Shown here piece by piece: positions 17,867-27,110 of a DNA stretch of 64,000 bases (its first letter is position 1; every line of letters begins with the position of its first letter). Under the pieces are notes generated by a model. That model was not told where the DNA came from and made no database searches. It saw only the letters and a program-made list of their open reading frames with translations. The position numbers and the translations under genes are program-made. The DNA comes from Metabacillus flavus (GTDB lineage: Bacteria > Bacillota > Bacilli > Bacillales > Bacillaceae), in assembly GCF_018283675.1 (NCBI RefSeq), contig NZ_JAGVRK010000001.1:3472001-3536000 (forward strand), read 5' to 3'.

Positions 17867-18130
17867 ATGCATTAGCTTTGATTTTTCGCTCCCCATCCAC
17901 ATAACTCTTTCAGAAGGGGTAATAAAGTTTAGCTTTATGTGTGACTATACTTATTTGAGGATATTTCTTGGGAACTCAACATTTACTAAGTAATATCTCC
18001 TATCTGCCTTTTCAGATCATTAAAGCGAACCCGTCGCACACGCCAGCTAACCTGTGGCGGCAATCGTGTGAAATGCGGAAGGTTCGGCGCAAAACAAATC
18101 AACTATTCATTACTCGAACTTACTCTATAC

Positions 18131-18162
18131 AAAAGAGGGCTTTCTTTTAAAGAAAGCCCTCT
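18131..18162 (-). terminator. Terminator of minJ
   Basis: A perfect 12-bp AGAGGGCTTTCT stem lies about 65 bases after the minJ stop, with a TTTT run on the minus strand. Confidence 0.75.
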
Positions 18163-18227
18163 GCAAGTCATTCAACCGTCTTTCAAGAGTTACTTTTAAA
18201 GATTGCGGAGATTTTTGGAAAAACATA

Positions 18228-19409
18228 CTACACCGCCTGGCTCCCCTTCTTCTTCTGCTGCTCTACAAACAGCAGACCAAGCTCATGATGCTCTCCTTCA
18301 TACGTAGCCCTCTGTGCATAGCGGATTTCACCGTTTAATCCAATGACTTCAAGCTTGCAGAGTGCTCTGTTTTTTTGAAGAGCTTCATAGAATTCACTTG
18401 TAGTCTTTACAAAGGAACCGTTCACTTTTGTGATGGTTTCGCCTACCTTCAGTCCAATTTTCTCAGCAGGTGATTTAGGCAGAATTCCTAAAATCATTAA
18501 GCCCTTGTCCTTTTTCGAGAAAAAGAAAGGGGCAGACCGGTCGTTCATTTTCTGGCGGATAATTAAGAACACCCGGCCTCCGATGGCTAAGACCATTGCA
18601 GCAAACGCCAGAGGAGTCCACCATATGGATCCACAGGCAATCAGTAAGGTTATACCTCCGAGCCAGATGATGCGCTTTCCGGTTACCTGGATGCTTTCCT
18701 TTGGCAGAGATCCTCGGACAGACTGATGAAACCCGATAAAAAAAGGAACGATGAACAGCGAAAAGCTTTGTCCATTCATTTCAAATACAGGCCACCACGA
18801 AAATACAGAGGTTAACGTGCCTCCGGGAACGAACAGGATAAGCGGCAGCAGCCAAAGACGGTTCGCCGTATGACTTCCGATTGGCAGGCCTCTGCTGCTT
18901 TTCAATACGGATGGAGATGTACGAAGATGGCCTGTCCGGTAAACGGCCCATCCTTCAGCAATCAGCAGTATTCCTATAAGGATAGCAAAAACAGCAATAT
19001 TCAGCTGATCAATTCCTTTTAGAAAAGAAGGCAGACTGTCTTGAGCAAAAGTCATGATTAGGACAGAAGCAGCAAATGCAAGTCCCATGATGAAGGCAGC
19101 AGAAAGCCATTGAAATCTAAAAAAGAAGCTTAAAACGGCTGTAGCGGCCCCAATGAGAAAAATCATTCCGACTGGAAGCGAAATCCCCATCAAAATAACC
19201 GCTGCAGAAACAATCAATCCTGCAAAGAGTCCCTTCGTATACGTAAAAACCAGGTCCTCATAAATGACCTCCACCTTAGTATAAAAGGAGTTGCGTTCGT
19301 TTTTTATACGAAAAAGCCCTGCAAGAAGGGAATAGAGTACAAAGTAATATGTAAGCGGGTGCTGCAGAAAACGCATGGCTCCTTCGAGCAGCTCCATTAT
19401 CCAAGTCAT
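18228..19409 (-). CDS. minJ: Cell-division topology protein MinJ
   Basis: A membrane protein of 393 residues. About eight N-terminal helices are followed by a C-terminal PDZ domain (about residues 295-375, including KIGLKVGETITKVNGSFV). In B. subtilis MinJ links DivIVA to MinCD and keeps division at mid-cell; it is also needed for swarming. Identification rests on the helix-plus-PDZ plan, the opening that aligns with B. subtilis MinJ (IELLxxxxxFLxHP), and the neighbours swrA and ctpB. The frame extends to 19469, but the alignment favours the ATG at 19409. It is downstream of swrA on the same strand. Confidence 0.85.
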   Translation of the reverse strand: MTWIMELLEGAMRFLQHPLTYYFVLYSLLAGLFRIKNERNSFYTKVEVIYEDLVFTYTKGLFAGLIVSAAVILMGISLPVGMIFLIGAATAVLSFFFRFQWLSAAFIMGLAFAASVLIMTFAQDSLPSFLKGIDQLNIAVFAILIGILLIAEGWAVYRTGHLRTSPSVLKSSRGLPIGSHTANRLWLLPLILFVPGGTLTSVFSWWPVFEMNGQSFSLFIVPFFIGFHQSVRGSLPKESIQVTGKRIIWLGGITLLIACGSIWWTPLAFAAMVLAIGGRVFLIIRQKMNDRSAPFFFSKKDKGLMILGILPKSPAEKIGLKVGETITKVNGSFVKTTSEFYEALQKNRALCKLEVIGLNGEIRYAQRATYEGEHHELGLLFVEQQKKKGSQAV

Positions 19410-19567
19410 TAAAACTTCACCATCCCGGCCGGAAAGGCTGAACAGCTTGTCCAGCCCTGCTTCCAGCATTATTCGACGCTTATATTCATCCTAGTCGGAT
19501 GTATCTATCATCCATTCTATCAAAAGATGCAAGGATTGAATATCGGCCGGAACCGGTTTTAACATGA

Positions 19568-19918
19568 TTATTTTAGATTTCCCCATAAGGAAGAATTAGA
19601 AAGTGAGAAATCAAGCAGCGGTGCTTCTATTTTCATATTGAGTGTTTCTTCAAGCAGCTGCATGGAACGTTTGATATCAGTCAGACCAAGTGACAGCCTT
19701 TTATAATTGGTTGTCAAATAGGAAAAGTACTCCTGAATGATCTCTTCGTCGATTTCCTTTTTTTCCTTTACTTCCGTATAGTTGGCCAGGTACATACAAA
19801 ATAAGTGAAGCCATTTGGATGTTTTCGCATTAGAGACAAGTGATGGCTGTAACTGGCTCTTTAATTCTCCCATCAGCTTGCGGTATATTTGTTCTCTCAT
19901 CACACTAGCCCTTTTCAA
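19568..19918 (-). CDS. swrA: Swarming motility protein SwrA
   Basis: A 116-residue protein matching B. subtilis SwrA in length and in conserved stretches: the KRAS opening, NYT at 56-58, YFSYL, LTDIKRSM near residues 80-87 and DFSLSNSSLW near 103-112. SwrA works with DegU at the fla/che promoter to raise flagellar gene expression and is destroyed by LonA with SmiA on solid-free growth. The gene is intact here. The start is TTG eight bases after GGGGG. It lacks the poly-A tract near codon 10 where B. subtilis laboratory strains are mutated, but has a run of seven A residues around codons 62-64. Confidence 0.9.
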   Translation of the reverse strand: MKRASVMREQIYRKLMGELKSQLQPSLVSNAKTSKWLHLFCMYLANYTEVKEKKEIDEEIIQEYFSYLTTNYKRLSLGLTDIKRSMQLLEETLNMKIEAPLLDFSLSNSSLWGNLK

Positions 19919-20319
19919 TTGTAAACCCCCAATATAAAGTGTGTTGTAGAACAGTGTCTACTTTCATAGTAAATACAAAAGAGATTAACAACAACTTCCT
20001 AAAGATTCATTTTTTATGGGAAATAGCAGAAGAAACCAGCTATAAGGCATATCTAACTAGGAATTATTGGATTTTACACTGTATTCGAGAAAAAATTATT
20101 TCGCAAGTATGACGTTTTTTACGAATTTCACTTTAAATACAGGTCTTTGGAAGCCGGGCCCATCTTTTATATAGAGGATTATATTTTGAAAAATGAATAA
20201 AAGGCTTCATTTTATAAGCCTTGCCTACTGGTTACCTATTCCTACTCATTCTATATGATAACCCCCTAATTCGTGAACAAAAAAAAGAACAGACGCGAGT
20301 CTGCTCCCAGTTGATTTTT
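19919..20319. other. Intergenic region between swrA and ctpB
   Basis: A 400-base AT-rich gap that must hold the swrA promoter (minus strand). It contains the ctpB terminator and a separate hairpin with AAGGCTT/AAGCCTT arms near 20201-20222. No gene was recognised. Confidence 0.5.
20279..20316 (-). terminator. Terminator of ctpB
   Basis: A GAGCAGAC...GTCTGTTC stem is followed by eight T residues on the minus strand. Confidence 0.85.
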
Positions 20320-21792
20320 TTAAAATAATACTTTCATGGCTGCCTGAAGCTGGCGGTCTTCTTCTTTATTTAATCGCTTGCCTGCTGCTGTTTCGTTAAT
20401 CTTAGATGAGGTTTTTTCATCCAAAATTCCGGAAGCCTTCATTCCATTTTTCTGCTGGAAGGCTTTCACGGCTTCCTTCGTCGAACTGCTGTAATATCCA
20501 TCTGTTCTGCCGGGATCATAGCCAAGTGCTTTCAGCAGGGCTTGGGCTGCTTTTACCTGCTCCCCGTTTGTGTCGGGAGCGAGTGGTTTATCCGTTTGAA
20601 TCGGAGCAGCATAATAGTACTCAGGCTGTCTCACCTCAACGGTCGGTGTCACTCCCTTTTTATGAATCCAATTTCCATCAGGAGTCAGCCACTTGTAGAG
20701 AGTTAATTTGATATTGCTGCCATCTCCCATTGGAACAGCCTGCTGAACCGTTCCTTTGCCGAAGGAGGTTTCGCCTACGATTGGATACCCGCTTGCCTCT
20801 TTTAATGCTCCAGCCAGAATTTCTGAAGCGGAAGCGCTGCCTTTATCGATGATAACACTTACAGGATATGCCTTCTTCTCTTTTAGAGTAGAAAAATACT
20901 CTGTTTTTTCTCCGGTCCGTTCGGCAATTTGAATATATGGGTGCCCCTTCGTAACAAACTGCTTAAGGATTTCTTCCACACTTTGCAGATAACCTCCAGG
21001 ATTCCCGCGTACATCCAGCACAAGACCTTTAATGTTTTGTTTCTCAAGCTCCTTTAAATTCTTCGTAAAATCCTCTGCCGTTTTTTCAGCAAACGATGTA
21101 ATCTCCATGTATCCAACTTTTTTGCCTTCAAAGGTTTTCACTTCACTGAATACAGTCTGCACCGGAATCGTGTCCCGCTTAACAGAGAAGGTGAGACTGC
21201 CGCGTGTTCCAGGACGATTCACTTCAATAATTACATTCGTTCCTTTTTTCCCGCGGATTTTGAGGACCGTTTCATTTAAATCCAGGTTTTTTATGGAAGC
21301 CCCGTCAATACGGAGAATTTCATCATTTGGCTGAAGCCCTGCCTTAGCAGCCGGAGATCCTTTAAATGGGGAAACGATAATGATATGTTCATCCCGTTTT
21401 CCTACCTCTGCTCCGATTCCTTCAAAAGAAGAATCAAGAGAATCGGAAAACTGCTTCGCTGTATCCTGGTCCATATAAACAGAATAAGGATCCTCGAGCT
21501 TTGAAAGCATTCCCTGAATGGCGCCTTCCATTAATTCCTCATCATCAATCTTTTCAACGTATTTTGATGAAATGAGCTCGTATGCTTTTTTGATCTTGTC
21601 CATTCCTTGAGCAATCCTGGCATGATCGTTGGGAGCGGGTACAGCTGCTGCCGGGCGGGCGTCCACCTGTTCGACGGCTGAAGGCTCAGCCTGCTTTTCC
21701 TTCTCCATAAGTTCAATTCCGGCATACATGCTGCCTGCTCCAACCATCATGGCACCTGCAAGCATAAGGGCCGTCATCTTCTGATTCATCAT
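20320..21792 (-). CDS. ctpB: Carboxy-terminal processing protease CtpB (S41)
   Basis: A 490-residue exported or membrane-anchored protease. An N-terminal hydrophobic segment (residues 8-26) is followed by a helical linker, a PDZ domain (about 105-190, GSPAAKAGLQPNDEILRIDG), the S41 domain and a C-terminal peptidoglycan-binding domain (about 405-470). The catalytic Ser/Lys pair is visible as DKGSASASEI and GKGTVQQ. In B. subtilis CtpB cleaves SpoIVFA in the forespore-mother cell space to trigger sigma-K. Two ATGs stand together after AAGGAGGAGC; the second (21789) is equally good. Its position between swrA and the ftsEX region matches B. subtilis. Confidence 0.92.
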   Translation of the reverse strand: MMNQKMTALMLAGAMMVGAGSMYAGIELMEKEKQAEPSAVEQVDARPAAAVPAPNDHARIAQGMDKIKKAYELISSKYVEKIDDEELMEGAIQGMLSKLEDPYSVYMDQDTAKQFSDSLDSSFEGIGAEVGKRDEHIIIVSPFKGSPAAKAGLQPNDEILRIDGASIKNLDLNETVLKIRGKKGTNVIIEVNRPGTRGSLTFSVKRDTIPVQTVFSEVKTFEGKKVGYMEITSFAEKTAEDFTKNLKELEKQNIKGLVLDVRGNPGGYLQSVEEILKQFVTKGHPYIQIAERTGEKTEYFSTLKEKKAYPVSVIIDKGSASASEILAGALKEASGYPIVGETSFGKGTVQQAVPMGDGSNIKLTLYKWLTPDGNWIHKKGVTPTVEVRQPEYYYAAPIQTDKPLAPDTNGEQVKAAQALLKALGYDPGRTDGYYSSSTKEAVKAFQQKNGMKASGILDEKTSSKINETAAGKRLNKEEDRQLQAAMKVLF

Positions 21793-21926
21793 GCTCCTCC
21801 TTTTTGTCTGCCCTTAAACAAACGTTTGATTACAGCTTCGTATCAAGGCTCCTACTAGTATATGCCGGGCTTGTACAAAACATGTAAATTTTGGGAGGTG
21901 TGTAATCAAAGGGACCGTTTACCATC

Positions 21927-21969
21927 CAAAAAAGAGCGTCCCGCGTCATAAGACGTTTGGGCCGCTCTT
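21927..21969 (-). terminator. Terminator of the M23 hydrolase gene
   Basis: AAGAGCGGCCC and GGGACGCTCTT arms are followed by a T-run on the minus strand, 15 bases after the stop. Confidence 0.85.
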
Positions 21970-21983
21970 GGAATGGTTTATTT

Positions 21984-23327
21984 TTATGGAAGGTATTTTC
22001 TCGGATTATCCGCACTGCCTTTACCGGTATATCCTCCTGGATGCACCTCAAAGTGAAGGTGTGTTCCAGTAGATCCTCCAGTAGTACCCATGATTCCGAT
22101 TTGCTGTCCCTGGCTGACAGATTGTCCGCTGTGAACGCTGCTTGAATCAAGGTGAGCATAGATCGTCGTGTAGTTCTTACCGTTAATTACGTGAGAAATG
22201 AACACAACATTTCCCCAGCTGCTTGAATAGCTTGAACGAATAACGGTACCGGATGCTGCTGCATGTACAGGAACATTTCCGTTAGCAATATCCACTCCGC
22301 CATGAAGCTTCTTCTGTCCACTAATCGGATGAACGCGCATTCCGAACTCAGAAGTATGAGCTCCGGATGCCGGCCAGATGAAAATGGCATTACCGCTTGG
22401 TGCCGGTGCCGGTGCTGGTGCCGGTGAAGAATTAGAGCTGCTGTCAGAAGAACCGCCTGATGGACTGCTTTGACGAGCTTGCTCTGCTTTTTGTTCAGCT
22501 GCTCTTGCTGCAGCTTCAGCCGCTTCAGCAGCTTCTCTCTGACGTTTTTCCTCTTCTGCTTTTGCACGCTGCATTTCCTGCTGTACTGCTGCTTCCTGTT
22601 CTTTCAAGAATACAGACTGATCTTCAAGTTCATGCATCTCATGCTCTGCATCCTCGTTATCTTTCATTACCTGCTGCATTACTGTATTTTTTTCTGCTGA
22701 TTTTTTGTTAAGGTTTTCTTTAATTGCTTCAAGGTCTGTCAGAGCATTTTCTAATTTTTGAAGTGTACTATTTAGTTCCGCTTCTTTTTGCTCAAGTAGC
22801 TTTTTGTCATCATCATGTGCTTTTAATATGTCGTTGTCTGCTCCAATAATTGTAGATACAGCGCCGATTCTTGAAATAAAGTCACCAAAGTCCTGAGCCC
22901 CAAGAAGCACATCTAAATAGCTTCCCATACCGCCGCTTTCCTGCAATGCACGCGCACGGTCTCGTACGATATCGTTTCTTTCTTTAATTCTTTGCTTCAC
23001 TTCTTCAATTTGCTTTTTAAGAGAATCGATTTCTGTTTTTGCATGATCGATATCCGCTTGCTTATCGCGGATTTGTGCATTGGCTGCAGAAATCTCAGTA
23101 TCCAAGCGTTTAATTTCTTCGTTCAGCTTCGCTTCTTTTTCCTTTAATTCCGCAATTTGCTTCTGCTTGCTGGACATGTCGGATTGAACACCGGATTGCT
23201 CGTTTTGAATGTTTCTTTGTTTTTCTTCTAATGTTTCTGCCATTACTCGATCATTGCTCAGTGGAATCAGGACGCCGTTTACACTGACAATAGCTGCGAC
23301 CCCAAAAGTTAAAAGCTTTCTTCTCAC
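21984..23327 (-). CDS. Coiled-coil M23 peptidoglycan endopeptidase, FtsEX-linked
   Basis: A 447-residue secreted murein hydrolase. A signal peptide (about 1-30, ending MAE) is followed by a long coiled coil (about 32-285), a low-complexity S/P/A linker and a C-terminal M23 domain. The zinc ligands are visible as HGGVDI and HLHFEV, with the EFGMRVHPI opening. The architecture is that of EnvC and PcsB, whose coiled coil docks on FtsX so that FtsE ATP hydrolysis activates cell-wall cutting. The gene lies directly downstream of ftsE-ftsX, which supports the same role; in B. subtilis FtsEX instead controls CwlO. The start is GTG behind GGGGAGG. Confidence 0.88.
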   Translation of the reverse strand: MRRKLLTFGVAAIVSVNGVLIPLSNDRVMAETLEEKQRNIQNEQSGVQSDMSSKQKQIAELKEKEAKLNEEIKRLDTEISAANAQIRDKQADIDHAKTEIDSLKKQIEEVKQRIKERNDIVRDRARALQESGGMGSYLDVLLGAQDFGDFISRIGAVSTIIGADNDILKAHDDDKKLLEQKEAELNSTLQKLENALTDLEAIKENLNKKSAEKNTVMQQVMKDNEDAEHEMHELEDQSVFLKEQEAAVQQEMQRAKAEEEKRQREAAEAAEAAARAAEQKAEQARQSSPSGGSSDSSSNSSPAPAPAPAPSGNAIFIWPASGAHTSEFGMRVHPISGQKKLHGGVDIANGNVPVHAAASGTVIRSSYSSSWGNVVFISHVINGKNYTTIYAHLDSSSVHSGQSVSQGQQIGIMGTTGGSTGTHLHFEVHPGGYTGKGSADNPRKYLP

Positions 23328-23370
23328 CTTTTTTTCCTCCCCTAATATATCTCTATGTAAGGCTGCGGAA

Positions 23371-23391
23371 GACTGGCTGAAACAGCCAGTC
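23371..23391 (-). promoter_or_regulatory. Hairpin between ftsX and the M23 gene
   Basis: GACTGGCT and AGCCAGTC arms have a five-base loop and no T-run. It may tune or separate expression of the hydrolase from ftsEX, or protect mRNA ends. Confidence 0.5.
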
Positions 23392-23405
23392 TAAACCCTT
23401 TCGCC

Positions 23406-24296
23406 TTATACTCTTAAGAATTTTCTAATAGACATCAAACTTCCCCAAACCCCAATCAAGGCTCCAATCAGCAGCAGGATAACGGATACCTGCCATACAA
23501 ACGGATTGAATGGGAGAAGCTGAGCATATGAATCAGCCACTTGAGGTGCAGCCCACGTATACAGGCTGTTATAGGCAAAAATCAGAATGACGATCGGGAT
23601 AATCGCACCAAAGGTTCCAAGCATAAGTCCCTCCATAAAAAACGGCCAGCGTATGAACCAGTTGGTAGCACCTACGAGTTTCATAATTTCAATCTCGCGG
23701 CGGCGTGCGAAAATCGTAATCTTTATTGTATTTGAAATAAGGAACATCGCTGTGAATATCAGTCCGATAATCAGTGCGATTCCTATGTTTCTAGCTATAT
23801 TGATGCCATTGAAAAGCTTCTTCACTTCTTCTTTGCCATAATTCACTTTATAGGCACTATCGAATTTTTCGATTTGATTGGCAATTTTAGCAGTGTCCTG
23901 AGGTTCTTTTGCTCTTATTACAAATACATCCCGGAGCGGGTTATTTTGATCTCTCAGCTCCATCGCTTCACCTTGTTCACCAAAGCCCTGCTGTATTTTA
24001 TCAAGCTCTTTTTCTTTTGAAGAAAACTCGACGCTTGCTATATCAGGTATACCTTTAATGTTGGTTTCCAGCTTGGACTGTTCCTCTTTGGAGGCTGTCT
24101 CATCCACCAGCACCTTAATTACCACATCATTCTCGATGTTATTGGCAAAGTGGTTGAGGTTCATCATAATGACAAGGAAGGTTCCTACCAGAATTAATGT
24201 AACGGCGACGGCGCTGACGGATGCAAACGACATCCATGCGTTTCTGCCGAGGGATTTTAAGCTTTCGCGGAAGTGGCGGCCCAGAGTCTTAATCAT
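23406..24296 (-). CDS. ftsX: Cell-division ABC transporter membrane subunit FtsX
   Basis: A 296-residue membrane protein with four helices. One lies near residues 25-50, and three C-terminal helices are separated from it by a large outer domain (about 50-165). It pairs with FtsE and transmits ATP-driven movement to a peptidoglycan hydrolase outside the cell. The open frame extends to 24353, but the opening MIKTLGRHFRESLKSLGRN matches FtsX starts and gives the ATG at 24296. That ATG overlaps the end of ftsE by eight bases (ATGATTAA), implying translational coupling. Confidence 0.96.
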   Translation of the reverse strand: MIKTLGRHFRESLKSLGRNAWMSFASVSAVAVTLILVGTFLVIMMNLNHFANNIENDVVIKVLVDETASKEEQSKLETNIKGIPDIASVEFSSKEKELDKIQQGFGEQGEAMELRDQNNPLRDVFVIRAKEPQDTAKIANQIEKFDSAYKVNYGKEEVKKLFNGINIARNIGIALIIGLIFTAMFLISNTIKITIFARRREIEIMKLVGATNWFIRWPFFMEGLMLGTFGAIIPIVILIFAYNSLYTWAAPQVADSYAQLLPFNPFVWQVSVILLLIGALIGVWGSLMSIRKFLRV

Positions 24297-24975
24297 AGAT
24301 TCCGTACTCCCCTCTGGCCTCGTCACGAACAATCTTTCCATCTTCGACTGCAATGACCCGTTTTTTCATCGTGTTAACAATTTCTCTGTTGTGTGTTGCC
24401 ATAACCACTGTTGTACCGCGGTTGTTGATCTCTTCAAACACGTTCATGATTTCCCAGGACGTATCAGGATCAAGATTTCCCGTAGGCTCATCTGCAATGA
24501 CCACCCCAGGGTTATTGACAATGGATCGAGCAAGCGAAATCCGCTGCTGCTCTCCGCCTGAAAGCTCATCTGGAAAACTTCTCGCTTTATGTTTAAGCTG
24601 AACGAGATCCAGCACTTCCATTACGCGTTTTTTAATCGTTTTGCTGTTTTCGCCGATAACTTCCATGGCGAACGCTACATTCTCATATACCGTTAATCGG
24701 GGCAGAAGCTTGAAGTCCTGAAAGACAACACCGATGCTTCTTCTTAAGTAAGGAACCTTGCTCTCTTTGAGCTTCCCAAGATTGACGCCATTAATGACAA
24801 TTTTTCCCGAGCTCGGTTTTTCTTCCCGGTACATCATTTTAATAAAGGTCGATTTACCGGCTCCGCTTGGCCCTACTACATAAACGAACTCACCCTGGTT
24901 AATCTTCACATCAATTCCGTTGATGGCGACTACACCGTTTGGATAAGTTTTAAATATCTTTTCCATTTCTATCAT
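24289..24975 (-). CDS. ftsE: Cell-division ABC transporter ATPase FtsE
   Basis: A 228-residue ABC ATPase. It has a Walker A GPSGAGKST near residues 35-43, an ABC signature LSGGEQQR near 137-144, and a Walker B VVIADEP near 157-163 with a downstream switch histidine (ATHN). Its sequence follows B. subtilis FtsE closely. A GTG at 24984 is possible, but GGGTGA is correctly spaced from the ATG at 24975. It is first in the ftsE-ftsX-M23 gene set. The 280-base gap upstream to cccB is AT-rich. Confidence 0.97.
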   Translation of the reverse strand: MIEMEKIFKTYPNGVVAINGIDVKINQGEFVYVVGPSGAGKSTFIKMMYREEKPSSGKIVINGVNLGKLKESKVPYLRRSIGVVFQDFKLLPRLTVYENVAFAMEVIGENSKTIKKRVMEVLDLVQLKHKARSFPDELSGGEQQRISLARSIVNNPGVVIADEPTGNLDPDTSWEIMNVFEEINNRGTTVVMATHNREIVNTMKKRVIAVEDGKIVRDEARGEYGIYD

Positions 24976-25241
24976 GCAAATCACCCAAAACTAGTTTTTT
25001 AGAATCATATATCATATATTCGATTTTTGTAAGTAATTGTCGATTGTATAAACATAGTCCTATTACCAAATCTTTTCTCACAACGTCCATTATAACACCA
25101 ACATTCGCCAAAAATAGACCCTTTTATATTACATTTTCATTTCATGTCTGTAAAAGAAGTAATGTTTTATAACGGTTTGGGGTATATATAATTGCCTATC
25201 TTTAAAAAAACCTATGTAATTTTTTCGACAATTCCCCACAA

Positions 25242-25266
25242 AAAAAAGACTCCCTGAAGGAATCTC
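25242..25266 (-). terminator. Terminator of cccB
   Basis: An imperfect AGATTCC/GGGAGTCT stem is followed by eight T residues on the minus strand. Confidence 0.75.
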
Positions 25267-25578
25267 TTACTTTTTCTCCGAAAGCCATTCTGCTACTTTC
25301 TTAGCATCTTCCCCTTCGAGTATACCCCGGGGCATGCTGCCCTTACCGTTTTTAATGATTTGTTCAATTTCTGCCGCATCATGCTCTTCCCCGACACGCG
25401 TCAGGTTCGGGCCGGCTCCTCCTTTGAGGTCCACTCCATGGCAGCTGGCACAGTTTTGTTTAAAAAGCTGCTCTCCATCCGTTGCCGAAGCTTCCTGTTT
25501 AGAAGATGAATCTCCGCCGCCGCATGCTGTTAATGTAAGTGATGCTGTAAATATAAGGGCAAATGCTTTTCTTTTCAA
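25267..25578 (-). CDS. cccB: Membrane-anchored cytochrome c-551
   Basis: A 103-residue lipoprotein. The signal peptide ends in LTACGGG, and the heme attachment motif CASCHG follows near residues 43-48, with a methionine ligand probably in GSMPRG. In B. subtilis CccB is a small lipid-anchored cytochrome c that carries electrons to terminal oxidases. Its location between ftsE and yvjA is the same as in B. subtilis. It has its own terminator. Confidence 0.92.
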   Translation of the reverse strand: MKRKAFALIFTASLTLTACGGGDSSSKQEASATDGEQLFKQNCASCHGVDLKGGAGPNLTRVGEEHDAAEIEQIIKNGKGSMPRGILEGEDAKKVAEWLSEKK

Positions 25579-25622
25579 CGCAGGTGCCTCCCTAATAGAA
25601 TGATAAGATTATTATAACCTAG

Positions 25623-26489
25623 TCAGGCCCGCTTGAAACCCTCTCCAAGAACCTCCGAAGCATCCATAACAACGACAAATGCAGACGGGTCAATCCCTTT
25701 TACCAATTGTTTCAGTTTTGTGAATTCGGTTTGATCAACTACACACATTAAGATCGGCTTCTCCATATCTGTATAGCCGCCAAATGCAGAGACCTTCGTT
25801 ACGCCCCTGTCAATCGTCTGCAGAATCGCTTGTTTAATCTCGTCTTCATGATTCGTAATGACCATTGCCATTTTGGAGCGTCCAAGGCCGATTTGAACGA
25901 TATCAATGGTTTTGCTCGTTACATAAAGACCTATTAAAGCATAAAGACCTCCTTCTATATCGAAGGCAAAGGTAGCAGCAAGCACGATCATTCCATCGAT
26001 AATGGCCACACAAGTACCAAGCGTAAGACCGGTATACTTATGAATAATCTGCGCTGCCAGATCTGTCCCTCCGGTCGAGGCCTTCCCTCTAAACACTAAT
26101 CCCAGTCCAAGTCCCACGCCAATTCCGCCAAATAAGGCTCCCAGAAGCGGATCCATTGTGACGGGATCCGCGTCCTTTGTTAGAAAAACGACAAAGGGCA
26201 GAAATAAGGTCCCTATCAACGTTTTAAAACCAAACTGACGTCCAAGCAGGATGACGCCTGCAACAAACAAAGGGATATTAAAAGCCCATTGCACGTATGC
26301 CGGCTCCAGGCCAAATGCATCATTTAATATCGTGCTGATTCCGCTGACTCCCCCGGAAGCGACCCGGTTCGGAAGCAGAAAAAGATTAAAAGCAAGCGCC
26401 ACTATAGCAGAGCCTGCGAGAATATAGACATATTCCAGAATTTTTGCCACAACTGGTTCCTGTGTAAACGACTGCCTCCGCTGTTTCAT
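25623..26489 (-). CDS. yvjA: YitT/DUF2179 membrane protein
   Basis: A 288-residue protein with five N-terminal helices (YitT domain) and a C-terminal DUF2179 domain (about residues 215-280, AIxxKVSAFGGYT-like ITRGVTKVSAFGGYTDMEK). Function is unproven; paralogues are common in Bacilli. The open frame runs up to 26648, but GGAGGG with a proper spacing marks the ATG at 26489, and the added N-terminus looks non-coding. The position between prfB and cccB identifies it as the YvjA orthologue. Confidence 0.85.
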   Translation of the reverse strand: MKQRRQSFTQEPVVAKILEYVYILAGSAIVALAFNLFLLPNRVASGGVSGISTILNDAFGLEPAYVQWAFNIPLFVAGVILLGRQFGFKTLIGTLFLPFVVFLTKDADPVTMDPLLGALFGGIGVGLGLGLVFRGKASTGGTDLAAQIIHKYTGLTLGTCVAIIDGMIVLAATFAFDIEGGLYALIGLYVTSKTIDIVQIGLGRSKMAMVITNHEDEIKQAILQTIDRGVTKVSAFGGYTDMEKPILMCVVDQTEFTKLKQLVKGIDPSAFVVVMDASEVLGEGFKRA

Positions 26490-26647
26490 CTTAATTGTCC
26501 CTCCAATGGAATACTTAACCAGACAAGAGTATAGCACCGGAACCCGGCGGTGTAAATGAAGGTAAAATAACGTGGTAAAGGGGTAAAGGATTGGAGTATT
26601 TTGCCCTGAAAAGGCAGGTAGTATGCCCGGGCTATGAGGCTTGACCA

Positions 26648-26674
26648 TAAAAAAAACCGGCTGCAGCCGGTTTA
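26648..26674 (-). terminator. Terminator of the 118-residue membrane protein gene
   Basis: A palindrome AAACCGGCTGCAGCCGGTTT is followed by eight T residues on the minus strand. Confidence 0.8.
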
Positions 26675-26684
26675 TCCATTTTCA

Positions 26685-27041
26685 TTATATATTTTTCGGA
26701 GCTTTTCCTCTTAAACAGGCAAAAAGGGTGAAAACTGCCATAATGAACAAGCCTGCGTCAATGCAGAGGAAGCCAATCCCCATTGCATATTCTGAGTCGC
26801 GAAAGCAGCGATAAACAATGACACTGAATAGGACAGAGCCTCCCAAGGCAATAAATGCAAGCCCCCATAAATAAATGGTTTTCTTAGCCCATATCACGAA
26901 AAGGGCTCCTCCAGTACCAAAGGTGATGGCCAAAGCATTATAGGAATGCTCCGAAATATCCGCCAAAAATATACCGGCCGCTCCAAACAAGACACCAAAA
27001 AACAATAAAAACGACAGGCTTGCTTTCAATGCAGTTTTCAT
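26685..27041 (-). CDS. Hypothetical four-helix membrane protein
   Basis: A 118-residue protein made almost wholly of four hydrophobic helices, with short charged ends. No family recognised. The ATG at 27041 follows GGGAGGTGATAAG; the GTG nine bases upstream is inside that ribosome site. It has its own terminator. It stands between yvjA and prfB with another small membrane protein, an insertion relative to B. subtilis order. Confidence 0.65.
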   Translation of the reverse strand: MKTALKASLSFLLFFGVLFGAAGIFLADISEHSYNALAITFGTGGALFVIWAKKTIYLWGLAFIALGGSVLFSVIVYRCFRDSEYAMGIGFLCIDAGLFIMAVFTLFACLRGKAPKNI

Positions 27042-27110
27042 CCTTATCACCTCCCAAGCATGTTTTATGTAATTACCCGATGTGCGCTAAATAAAAAACA
27101 TGTAAATTCT

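Larger units (their letters stand above)
17732..18227. other. Intergenic region between DUF421 gene and minJ
   Basis: Almost 500 bases without a supported gene. It holds the DUF421 terminator (17838-17866), a bidirectional-looking terminator for minJ (18131-18162), and between them a GC-richer patch (about 18010-18090) with no ribosome site or recognisable protein. Confidence 0.5.
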
